34,099 nucleotides of DNA from Nocardia alni. Its GTDB lineage: Bacteria > Actinomycetota > Actinomycetes > Mycobacteriales > Mycobacteriaceae. The translations under genes were made by a program, and so were the position numbers. Below, piece after piece: positions 1 through 6,822 of the stretch. Under the pieces are notes generated by a model. That model made no database searches and was not told the origin of the DNA. It saw nothing but the letters and a program-made list of their open reading frames with translations. Position 1 is the first letter of the stretch; each line of letters opens with the position of its first letter. The stretch lies in the NCBI RefSeq assembly GCF_019038435.1, contig NZ_JAGPOX010000109.1, positions 1 through 34,099 on the forward strand. Direction: 5' to 3'.

Positions 1-141
1 CGCCCCACCGGCTCACCGCCGCCGGGCCGCCCGCTCTCGGTCCCCGGGACGGTGCCTGGCACGATGTACCGCGTGCCGATCCGTCATCTCGTCCCGCCCC
101 CGGGCCGCATCCGACCTCGCGACGCTTCGACCGACGCCGAC

Positions 142-633
142 ATGTCCATGCTGGACCGCCGCGCGCTGCTGCGGGTCGCCGGCGGCGGCGCGTTCGCGAT
201 CGCGACGCTGAGTGCGGCCGCCTGCGCGCCGGACCAGCCCAAACAGCCGGATTCGTTGCTGCCGCACGAGGTTTCGGCACGTACCGATGCGGTCTGGGCA
301 CAGGCCGCCGCCGCAGCCGCACCGGACAAGGCCGCCGCGCTGACCGTGATCGCCACCCAGCGCACCGCGCACGCCGACGCCCTGCGCGCCGAGATCAACA
401 GGGCCATCGGGGTATACGGCGACGGCACCCTGCCCAAGTCCCCTACTCCGCAGGTGGTCCCGCCGCCCGCGCCGAATCCGCCGCCTACGGCCGCCGCGGT
501 GCACGACCGGCTCACCGCCGCACAGAAGTCGGCGGCAGCGGGAGCGGCGGCCGATTCCGCCTACCGGGCCGGATTACTGGCCTCGATCAGTGCGTCCTGT
601 GCGAGCCAGGCGGGGGTGTTGATTCCCTCATGA
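142..633 (+). CDS. Alanine-rich lipoprotein next to DUF4439 gene (Rv2843-position homologue)
   Basis: A 163-residue protein starting at the ATG at 142; the frame is open further upstream to a GTG at 52, but the upstream part is Pro/Arg-rich and would bury the signal sequence. The N-terminus has an Arg-Arg-Ala-Leu-Leu pair (R6-R7) followed by a Gly/Ala hydrophobic stretch and Cys28 in an Ala-Ala-Ala-Cys context, which looks like a Tat-type lipoprotein signal. The remainder is Ala-rich and probably helical, with a Pro-rich segment in the middle. The stop overlaps the next start as ATGA, so the two are probably made together. By position this matches the alanine-rich protein before Rv2844 in M. 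tuberculosis. No enzymatic function is visible. Start choice is uncertain because no clear ribosome binding site precedes it. Confidence 0.75.
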   Translation: MSMLDRRALLRVAGGGAFAIATLSAAACAPDQPKQPDSLLPHEVSARTDAVWAQAAAAAAPDKAAALTVIATQRTAHADALRAEINRAIGVYGDGTLPKSPTPQVVPPPAPNPPPTAAAVHDRLTAAQKSAAAGAAADSAYRAGLLASISASCASQAGVLIPS

Positions 634-1064
634 GCAGCGTTGACCAGCAGGCGCTCACCGACGCGTTGAACGCCGAATACGCCGCCGTCTACGGCTACGG
701 GGTCATCTCGGCCTACGCGGCCGCCGATCGCAACAAGATCATCCTGGAGTTCACCGCGGCCCACCGCGCCCGCCGCCAGTCCACCATCGACGCCCTGAAG
801 GCGATGGACGCGCCGGTGCCCGGCCCCGCACCCGCCTACCCGCCGCCGTCCCCGGTCAACAATCCGATTCCAGCCGCGAAGTTCGCCGTCACGGTCGAGT
901 CCGACACCGCCATCGCCTGGCGTTCACTGGTGGAGCGGACCGATTCCACCGAACTGCGCCGCATGGGCGTCGAAGCATTGACCGATTGCGCGGTGCGCCT
1001 GGCCACCTGGCAGCAGATCCTGGGCACGAGCCCGGCGACCTCGGCTTTCCCCGGAAGGGCCTGA
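630..1064 (+). CDS. DUF4439 ferritin-like domain protein (Rv2844-like)
   Basis: A 144-residue protein beginning at ATG 630, overlapping the stop of the lipoprotein gene by 4 nt. The sequence resembles the DUF4439 family, a predicted ferritin-like four-helix bundle: an N-terminal helix pair (residues about 5-60, with an Asn-Ala-Glu-Tyr-Ala-Ala-Val-Tyr stretch and a His-Arg-Ala-Arg-Arg turn), a Pro-rich loop (about 63-80), then a second helical pair ending near residue 130 with Trp-Gln-Gln. There is no signal peptide. M. tuberculosis has the same pair of genes beside proS. The biochemical role is unknown; metal binding is not evident because the canonical ExxH ferritin motif is not clear. Confidence 0.8.
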   Translation: MSSVDQQALTDALNAEYAAVYGYGVISAYAAADRNKIILEFTAAHRARRQSTIDALKAMDAPVPGPAPAYPPPSPVNNPIPAAKFAVTVESDTAIAWRSLVERTDSTELRRMGVEALTDCAVRLATWQQILGTSPATSAFPGRA

Positions 1065-1066
1065 CG

Positions 1067-1089
1067 GCCGCCCGCATTCGGCGGGCGGC
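1067..1089 (+). terminator. GC-rich hairpin after the DUF4439 gene
   Basis: Nine perfectly paired bases, GCCGCCCGC (1067-1075) and GCGGGCGGC (1081-1089), around a 5-nt loop, start 2 nt after the stop codon at 1064. There is no U tract, which is common for actinobacterial terminators. It would isolate the lipoprotein pair from the permease operon that follows. Confidence 0.6.
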
Positions 1090-1118
1090 GTGAAATCTGT
1101 TCGTCTCGTACTGGTTAC

Positions 1119-1149
1119 GGGAGGAAAGATCATGGAAACGCTCGGGTAA
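1119..1149 (+). promoter_or_regulatory. Strong Shine-Dalgarno and 5-codon upstream ORF in permease leader
   Basis: GGGAGGA (1119-1125) is well placed for an ATG at 1132, but that frame reads only Met-Glu-Thr-Leu-Gly and stops at TAA 1147-1149. The next in-frame codons include a second Glu-Thr-Leu-Gly because a 12-nt element (1135-1146) is repeated with two changes at 1159-1170. It may be a leader peptide that controls the permease, or the relic of an older start codon. The actual permease start at 1205 has its own weaker site. Confidence 0.4.
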
Positions 1150-1165
1150 TACCGTCGCGAGACGC

Positions 1166-1177
1166 TTGGGATCCCAA
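1166..1177. promoter_or_regulatory. Perfect 12-bp palindrome TTGGGATCCCAA upstream of permease
   Basis: A perfect palindrome lies 27 nt before the permease ATG, in the leader of an operon that encodes its own GntR-type regulator. That makes it a candidate operator. It does not match the common TNGTNNNACNA form of FadR-type sites, so the assignment rests on symmetry and location only. Confidence 0.35.
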
Positions 1178-1204
1178 ATCGTTCGGCAGAACCCAGGTAA
1201 GTCC

Positions 1205-2611
1205 ATGATCACTCTCCCGCGCTCCCTGCGGATCCGGCGCAGTACCAGCGAGCATCCCGTCGACGAGATGCTCCCGCTCACCCAGCTGCTGGCCCTGGGC
1301 ACCCAACACATGCTCGCGGCCTACGCGGGAATCGTCGCGCCGCCGTTCATCATCGGCACGGCGTTGCATCTGCCGACCGCCGACCTGATCTTCCTGATCA
1401 GCGCCAGCCTGCTGGCATCGGGCCTCACGACGGTGTTGCAGACTCTCGGCATCTGGCGGATCGGCGTCAGACTTCCTCTGGTGCAGGGGGTTTCATTCTC
1501 GGGCATCGCCTCGATGATCGCGATCGGCAAATCGCATGCCACCGGCACGGACGCGATGCGCGTCATCGTCGGCGCGGTGATCGTGGCCTCGGCGCTGATG
1601 TTCTTCGCCGCGCCGCTGTACAGCAAGCTGCTGCGGTTCTTCCCGCCGCTGGTCATGGGCGCGGTGGTGACGGTGATCGGGATCAGCCTGATCCCGATCT
1701 CCATCGGCTGGTTGCAGGGCACCCAGGGCACACCGCAGTTCGGGTCCGCGACGAACGTCGTCATCGGCATCGTGACACTGCTGCTGACGCTGTTCATCAC
1801 CAAATACGTACCGGGCTTCACCCGGCGGATCGGCATGCTGGTCGCGATGGCCCTGGGAACGCTGATCTCGATTCCGTTCGGGCTGGTCGACTTCGGGAAA
1901 ATGGGCAGCGCCCGGATCTTCGCCGTGCCCACGCCGTTCCACTTCGGCATGCCGCGCTTCGACGTCGCCGCGATCATCTCGATGGTCATCGTGATGCTGG
2001 TGATCATGACCGAGACGACCGCCGACATGCTCGCGATCGGCCAGATCGTCGAACGTCCGCTGACCCCCGCCGACATCGCCGACGGCCTGCGCGCGGACTG
2101 TCTGGGCTCGGTGGTCAGCGGCGGGCTCAACGGGTTCCAGGCCAGCGCCTACGGCCAGAACATCGGGCTGCTGGTGATGAGCCGGGTCAAGAGCCGCTTC
2201 GCGGTCGCGGCGTGCGGGCTGATCCTGGTCGCGCTGGCGCTGTTCCCGGTCGTCGGGGCCCTGGTGGCCATCGTGCCGCTGCCGGTGCTGGGCGGCGCGG
2301 GCATCGCCATCTTCGGTCTGGTCGCGGTGAACGGCCTGCAGACGCTGGGCCGGGTGGACTTCCACGACGAGCACACCGGCGCGGTGAACGCGCTGATCGT
2401 GGCGGCGACGCTCACGATGGGGATTCTGCCGATCGCGGCGCCGAACTTCTACGCGCACTTCCCCTCCGGGGTTCAGACCGTCTTCGGTTCCGGCATCGCC
2501 TCGGGCGCGATCACCGCTATCGTGCTGAACCTGCTGCTCAACGAGCTGAAAATCGGGCGGCGACGCGCTGATACGCAAGAGCCCACCCCGGATCCGGCAC
2601 TGCCGGCATAG
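1205..2611 (+). CDS. NCS2-family nucleobase (xanthine/uracil-type) permease
   Basis: A 468-residue polytopic membrane protein of the nucleobase:cation symporter-2 family. The ATG at 1205 is chosen because AGGTAAG lies just upstream; the TTG at 1166 has no such site. Visible family marks are the Gln-His pair in TM1 (Q34-H35), a Glu in the TM8 region (E270, in a Met-Thr-Glu-Thr-Thr-Ala context) and the TM10 signature with Tyr-Gly-Gln-Asn-Ile-Gly (Q318), matching the Glu and Gln that contact purine or pyrimidine in UapA/UraA-like transporters. It is the first gene of the catabolic operon and probably imports the heterocycle that the downstream hydrolases open. Sequence alone does not choose between xanthine, urate, uracil or a barbiturate-like compound. 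Confidence 0.85.
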   Translation: MITLPRSLRIRRSTSEHPVDEMLPLTQLLALGTQHMLAAYAGIVAPPFIIGTALHLPTADLIFLISASLLASGLTTVLQTLGIWRIGVRLPLVQGVSFSGIASMIAIGKSHATGTDAMRVIVGAVIVASALMFFAAPLYSKLLRFFPPLVMGAVVTVIGISLIPISIGWLQGTQGTPQFGSATNVVIGIVTLLLTLFITKYVPGFTRRIGMLVAMALGTLISIPFGLVDFGKMGSARIFAVPTPFHFGMPRFDVAAIISMVIVMLVIMTETTADMLAIGQIVERPLTPADIADGLRADCLGSVVSGGLNGFQASAYGQNIGLLVMSRVKSRFAVAACGLILVALALFPVVGALVAIVPLPVLGGAGIAIFGLVAVNGLQTLGRVDFHDEHTGAVNALIVAATLTMGILPIAAPNFYAHFPSGVQTVFGSGIASGAITAIVLNLLLNELKIGRRRADTQEPTPDPALPA

Positions 2612-2621
2612 CTCCTTGCGC

Positions 2622-2633
2622 GATTCGCGAATC
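2622..2633. promoter_or_regulatory. Perfect 12-bp palindrome GATTCGCGAATC between permease and FAH genes
   Basis: The palindrome sits in the 52-nt gap between the permease stop and the next gene. It could be an internal operator or simply a chance symmetry. It has no similarity to the palindrome at 1166-1177. Confidence 0.25.
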
Positions 2634-2663
2634 CACCGTATTTCACAGAGAGGGAACCGGACC

Positions 2664-3557
2664 ATGAGGTTCGTGACATTCGCCCATGCCGGAACCGCTC
2701 GGCTCGGCGTGCATATCACCGAGGACGAAATCCTGGATCTGACCGGTATATCCGGTGGCGACCCGGCCTTCGCCTCGATGCTCGCGTTGATCGACAGTGG
2801 TGCCACGGCGTTGAAACAGGCACGCGCATGGGTTGATTCGGCCGATTCCGCGTACATCGTCCGTCTGGACGAAGTCGGACTGCTGGCACCGATACCCCGG
2901 CCGCGCAAGAACGTGTTCTGTGTGGGCCTGAACTACGTCTCGCACGTCGAGATGAACGCGCGCGCACTGGGTTTGCCGATCGAGATACCCGAGATCCCAC
3001 TGTTCTTCGACAAACCGGTGACCGCCGTCGTCGGGCCCGGTGCGCCGATCATCCTGGATCCGCGGCTCACCGCACAGCTGGACTACGAGGTCGAACTGGC
3101 GATCGTCATCGGGCGCGGCGGCAGCTGGATCAGTGAAACCGACGCGCCCGACCACATTTTCGGCTACACCCTCGCCAACGACGTGTCCGCCCGGGATCTG
3201 CAGTTCCGGACCAGCCAGTTCCTCTACGGCAAGGGCCAGGACTCGTACTGCCCGATCGGTCCGGCGATCACGACACCCGACGAGGTCCGCGACCTGAGCG
3301 AGGTGACGGTCGAACTGCTGGTCAACGGCGAAGTGCGACAACAGGAGTCGGCGGGAAACATGCTGTTCTCCCCCGCCTCCGCGATCAGCCGGCTGTCCCA
3401 GGGGATCACCCTCGAACCTGGCGACATCATCACCCTGGGCACCCCGGGTGGATGCGGATATCAACTCACCCCGACCGCGTTCCTGCGGCACGGCGACATC
3501 GTGGAATGCCGTGCCACCGGCATCGGGCACCTCGCCAATCCGGTCACCGCGATCTGA
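2664..3557 (+). CDS. Fumarylacetoacetate hydrolase (FAH) family protein
   Basis: A 297-residue protein starting at ATG 2664, preceded by AGAGAGGGA. The C-terminal catalytic domain begins near residue 82 (Asn-Val-Phe-Cys-Val-Gly-Leu-Asn-Tyr). The metal triad of the family is present: E142 and E144 in a Tyr-Glu-Val-Glu-Leu motif and D173 in Asn-Asp-Val-Ser-Ala-Arg-Asp. H94, K190 and the Asp-Gly/Gly-Thr-Pro-Gly-Gly loop (about 259-263) are also in place; the last is usually Gly-Thr-Pro-Ala/Gly-Gly-Val-Gly and here has Cys. FAH enzymes hydrolyse or decarboxylate beta-keto acids and acylpyruvates using Mg2+ or Mn2+. In this operon it may act on the ring-opened dicarbonyl product. The precise reaction is unknown. 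Confidence 0.85.
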   Translation: MRFVTFAHAGTARLGVHITEDEILDLTGISGGDPAFASMLALIDSGATALKQARAWVDSADSAYIVRLDEVGLLAPIPRPRKNVFCVGLNYVSHVEMNARALGLPIEIPEIPLFFDKPVTAVVGPGAPIILDPRLTAQLDYEVELAIVIGRGGSWISETDAPDHIFGYTLANDVSARDLQFRTSQFLYGKGQDSYCPIGPAITTPDEVRDLSEVTVELLVNGEVRQQESAGNMLFSPASAISRLSQGITLEPGDIITLGTPGGCGYQLTPTAFLRHGDIVECRATGIGHLANPVTAI

Positions 3558-3578
3558 GAATGGAAGGGAGACAACACC

Positions 3579-4697
3579 ATGCACGTCGGTGTGCACAGAC
3601 TGTCCATGGCCCATCCGGGCGATGTCGGTGCGTTGCGGGCACTGGTCGAATCCGGCGGGATCGATCCGGCCACGATCGTCGCGACGATCGGCAAGACCGA
3701 AGGTAACGGCGGCGCCAACGATTTCACGCGTGCGTTCGCCACGAACAGCTTCGCGCAATATCTGTCGAGCGTGCGCGGGCAGACACCGCAGGAGGTGGAG
3801 GAACAGATCGCCTTCGTCTGGTCCGGCGGCTGCGAGGGCGTGCTGTCGCCTCATGTCACGGTGTTCACCCGTGCGGATTCCACGCACGAATCCACCGACG
3901 GCACAAAACGACTGGCGATCTCCGTACAGCGCACCCGCGATCTCGCGCCCGAGGAGGTCGGCCGCGTCGCCACGGTGTTCGAGGTGGCCGAGGCGGTGGG
4001 GCGCGCGCTGGCCGAGTTGCGCTGCGAACCACAGGATGTGCACTATGTGCAGGTCAAGGGTCCGCTGCTGACCCCGGCGAGTATCGCCGCCGCGCACGCG
4101 CGCGGTGTCGAGGTGGTCACGACCGATCCCAACCGATCGAAGGCCTACGCCCGGGGCGCCACGGCGTTAGGGGTTGCCCTGGCACTGAAAGAGATTCCAG
4201 CAGAGGCGGTTACCGATGACGTGATCGCGGGCGACATGTCCCTGTACTCCGCGGTGGCCTCCACCTCGGCGGGCGGCGAGCTGGTGGCCGCGGAGGTCGT
4301 GATACTGGCCAATTCTATACATTCGACCAGCGAATTCCGCATCGGGCACGGCGTGCTGTCCGACGCGATCGACCTGGCCGGGGTGCGTTCGGCCCTGCGC
4401 GATGCCGGGCTGGCATTCGACTGCGAGCCCGATGATTCCGCCAGGGCGCGGATCGCCGCGGTCTTCGCGAAGGCGGAGGCGCCGGTGGGCGGGGGGTTGC
4501 GCGGGCAGCGGACCACGATGCTCTCGGACGCGGATATCAACTACGAGCGCCATTCCCGCGCCGCGGTCGGCGCGATCATCGCCAGTCAGACCGGTGATCC
4601 GCGGATCTTCGTCTCGGGCGGAACCGAACACCAGACGCCGCCGGGGCAGGCGCCGATCGCCGCCATCGTCGCGGTCGAGCCGGAAGGTCGGTCGTGA
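3579..4697 (+). CDS. Ring-opening amidohydrolase (barbiturase / cyanuric acid hydrolase family)
   Basis: A 372-residue member of the AtzD/TrzD/barbiturase family, close to the usual length of about 360-370. The family is three structural repeats, each carrying a Ser-Lys dyad, and all three are visible: K39 (Gly-Lys-Thr-Glu-Gly-Asn-Gly) with S82, K160 (Val-Lys-Gly-Pro) with S230, and K298 with S346 (Ser-Gly-Gly-Thr-Glu-His-Gln). The first Ser motif reads Ser-Gly-Gly-Cys-Glu-Gly where Thr is usual in place of Cys. These enzymes open cyclic imides such as barbiturate (to ureidomalonate) or cyanuric acid (to carboxybiuret, which decarboxylates to biuret). No biuret or allophanate hydrolase is nearby, so a barbiturate-like substrate is favoured, but this is inference. 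GGAAGGGAG precedes the ATG; 21 nt separate it from the FAH gene. Confidence 0.9.
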   Translation: MHVGVHRLSMAHPGDVGALRALVESGGIDPATIVATIGKTEGNGGANDFTRAFATNSFAQYLSSVRGQTPQEVEEQIAFVWSGGCEGVLSPHVTVFTRADSTHESTDGTKRLAISVQRTRDLAPEEVGRVATVFEVAEAVGRALAELRCEPQDVHYVQVKGPLLTPASIAAAHARGVEVVTTDPNRSKAYARGATALGVALALKEIPAEAVTDDVIAGDMSLYSAVASTSAGGELVAAEVVILANSIHSTSEFRIGHGVLSDAIDLAGVRSALRDAGLAFDCEPDDSARARIAAVFAKAEAPVGGGLRGQRTTMLSDADINYERHSRAAVGAIIASQTGDPRIFVSGGTEHQTPPGQAPIAAIVAVEPEGRS

Positions 4698-5347
4698 CGC
4701 AGGAGCCCGAGCAAGCGCCGCGGGCGGTTCCGCTGCGCGTGGCGATCCGGGATACGGTGCGCACCCGGATCTTCGAGGGCTACTACCCGGTCGGTGCCCG
4801 TCTGATCGAGCGCGACCTCGCCGCCGAATTCGGCGTCTCGCGGCTGCCGGTCCGTGAGGCGGTGCGCATGCTGGTCCAGGAGGGACTGCTGGCCGAGCGG
4901 TCCACGCGCGGCGCGATAGTCGCGGATCTGACCGAACAGCAGGCCCGGGACCTGTTCGATGTTCGCTCCGCGCTGGAGGTGCTGGCCTGCCGCCTGGCCA
5001 CGCAGCGGGCCACGCCCACGGATATCGCGACACTGCGCGGCCTGGTCGACGCCGCCGCGAAGGCACTGGCCCGCAACGATATCGACGCGGCGCACCGGGC
5101 GAACAGCGCGCTGCACGACGAGGTCACCGCGATCGCCGGAAATCCGTTCCTGCGCACCGCGCTGGAACCACTACAGGGCCGGATGCACTGGCTGTTCCGG
5201 CATGTCACGGACATGTCCGAACTCGTGGAGGAGCACCGCGCGCTCGTCGAGGCGATAGCCAGCGGCGATCCGGAACGCGCGGTCGCCCAGTCCGCGCACC
5301 ACGTCGGAAAATACCGCGACCAATATTCCGCCGAGGAGGGACAGTGA
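4694..5347 (+). CDS. GntR-family transcriptional regulator, FCD subfamily
   Basis: A 217-residue regulator starting at GTG 4694, overlapping the amidohydrolase stop (GTGA). Residues about 13-80 form the winged helix-turn-helix with the typical Glu-Arg-Asp-Leu-Ala-Ala-Glu-Phe-Gly-Val-Ser-Arg-Leu-Pro-Val-Arg-Glu-Ala core. Residues about 85-205 form the all-helical FCD effector domain, with His141, His181 and His202/203 available for the metal-binding site seen in FCD regulators that sense small carboxylates. Lying within the operon, it probably regulates its own cluster in response to the substrate or a ring-opened acid. Candidate operators are the palindromes at 1166-1177 and 2622-2633. Confidence 0.92.
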   Translation: MTQEPEQAPRAVPLRVAIRDTVRTRIFEGYYPVGARLIERDLAAEFGVSRLPVREAVRMLVQEGLLAERSTRGAIVADLTEQQARDLFDVRSALEVLACRLATQRATPTDIATLRGLVDAAAKALARNDIDAAHRANSALHDEVTAIAGNPFLRTALEPLQGRMHWLFRHVTDMSELVEEHRALVEAIASGDPERAVAQSAHHVGKYRDQYSAEEGQ

Positions 5348-6822
5348 TGCCGGATCTCGTTGTGGCGCACGGGCTCGCGGTTGATTCGACCGCCGCCGCC
5401 CCCGCGCATATCGTCATCGACGACGGGCGGATCACCGCACTCATCGACGTGCGCGAACCGGTCCCGGAGGCCGAGCAGGTGATCGATGCCGCGGGGCGCG
5501 TGGTCATCCCGGGCGGTGTCGACGGGCACTGCCACGTCGCCCAGATCACCGGCCCCTACCGGACCCTCGACGACTACGCAATCACATCGGTCGCGGCGCT
5601 GTGGGGCGGCACCACCACGATCATCGACTTCGGCATACCGAGTGATGCCACGCAGACTCCACTCGAGGCTGCCGAGAACAAGATCTCCCTCGCCCGCGAC
5701 GCCCGTTGCGACGTTGCCCTGCACGGGTCGGTGATCAGCTGGGACCCAACGGTTCCCGAGCAGCTGACCCGGCTGGCGGAACTCGGCGTGCGATCGGTCA
5801 AGCTGTATATGACCAACCGCGGCACAACCATGGCCGACAACGACACAGTGCTGCGGGTGATGCGGGAGATGGTCCGGCTCGACGGATTGACCTACGTGCA
5901 CGCCGAGCACGACGCGATGATCGTCGACTGCACCGAGCATCACGCGGCCGCCGGGAACATGGGCATCCGGCACCTGCACCACACCCGCCCGGAGCTGGCC
6001 GAGGAGACCTCGGTCCGGGAGGTGCTCGGCATGGCCGAATACACCGGAGCCCCCGTCTATTTCGTACATCAATCGACGCCCGGGGCGGTCGATCTGGTGC
6101 GGGCGGCGCGAGACCGTGGCCTGTCCGCGCATTCGGAGACCTGCCCGCACTACCTCGTCCTGGACGACGGGGTGTACGCCTCCGCATTCCCGGAATGGTT
6201 CGCCTGCTGTCCGCCGATGCGATCCGCGCGAACTGTGGCCGCGCTGTGTGAGCGCTACGCGCAGGGGCATATCGATACCGTCGCCAGCGACCACTCCTGC
6301 TACGACCTGACCCAGAAACGCGTGCACGACACCGATATCCGGCAGATGCCGCACGGCCTACCCGGGGTCGAGACGCGCATGCAGGTGGCGTTCACCGCCC
6401 TGACCGAGGCGCTCGGCGACCCGTGCGATCCGGAGGTGCTGCGACGATTCGCCGAGATCTTCGCCGCGGCGCCCGCCCGGATCAACGCGATCCCCGGCAA
6501 GGGCGCGCTCGCTCCCGGATACGACGCCGACCTCGTCGTCTTCGACCCGGCCGAGTTGCGCCGGGTCTGCGCGACGGACCTGCACCAGGGCACGGACTTT
6601 TCCCCGTTCGACGGCCGCATGCTGCGCGGCTGGCCGCAGGTGGTCGTGAGTAGTGGTCGAATTGTGCTGCGGGATGGAGAATTCCACGATCCCGGCCCGG
6701 TCGGGCGGTTCTTGCGCCGCCGCGGCTACCGGCAGATGAACGCGTCGGCGACGACCGGCACGCTGACCACAACGCCGATGCCCTTCAGTACGTCGACGGC
6801 ATCGAACGCCGGAGGCCGATGA
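5347..6822 (+). CDS. Dihydropyrimidinase / hydantoinase-type amidohydrolase
   Basis: A 491-residue metal-dependent cyclic amidohydrolase. The ATG at 5347 overlaps the preceding stop (TGATG) and follows a strong AGGAGGGACAG. All binuclear-site ligands of dihydropyrimidinases are visible: H61 and H63 (Asp-Gly-His-Cys-His), the carbamylated Lys at K152 (Ser-Val-Lys-Leu-Tyr), H185 (Val-His-Ala-Glu-His), H241 (Val-His-Gln-Ser) and D315 (Ser-Asp-His-Ser). Such enzymes hydrolyse dihydrouracil, hydantoins or allantoin-like rings to N-carbamoyl amino acids. Size fits dihydropyrimidinase/D-hydantoinase, with an extra Ser/Thr-rich tail of about 26 residues after residue 465. Together with the ring-opening amidohydrolase it gives the operon two unrelated cyclic-amide hydrolases. 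No carbamoylase gene for the next step of the reductive pyrimidine route is present in the window. Confidence 0.9.
   Translation: MPDLVVAHGLAVDSTAAAPAHIVIDDGRITALIDVREPVPEAEQVIDAAGRVVIPGGVDGHCHVAQITGPYRTLDDYAITSVAALWGGTTTIIDFGIPSDATQTPLEAAENKISLARDARCDVALHGSVISWDPTVPEQLTRLAELGVRSVKLYMTNRGTTMADNDTVLRVMREMVRLDGLTYVHAEHDAMIVDCTEHHAAAGNMGIRHLHHTRPELAEETSVREVLGMAEYTGAPVYFVHQSTPGAVDLVRAARDRGLSAHSETCPHYLVLDDGVYASAFPEWFACCPPMRSARTVAALCERYAQGHIDTVASDHSCYDLTQKRVHDTDIRQMPHGLPGVETRMQVAFTALTEALGDPCDPEVLRRFAEIFAAAPARINAIPGKGALAPGYDADLVVFDPAELRRVCATDLHQGTDFSPFDGRMLRGWPQVVVSSGRIVLRDGEFHDPGPVGRFLRRRGYRQMNASATTGTLTTTPMPFSTSTASNAGGR

Noticed and set aside
13..504. Long minus-strand frame opposite the lipoprotein gene
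   Set aside because: Arg/Gly-rich translation without domains, a typical antisense shadow in high-GC DNA; the plus strand has a signal peptide and a coupled downstream gene.
1493..2908. 471-codon minus-strand frame opposite the permease
   Set aside because: The translation is His/Asp/Arg-rich and lacks any family motif, while the plus strand encodes a clear NCS2 permease.
2643..4097. 484-codon minus-strand frame opposite the FAH and amidohydrolase genes
   Set aside because: It spans two plus-strand genes with full catalytic motifs and shows no domain of its own.
3579..4697. Cyanuric acid degradation operon
   Set aside because: No biuret hydrolase or allophanate hydrolase is present nearby, although the enzyme family would allow it; barbiturate-like substrates fit the permease and decarboxylase better.
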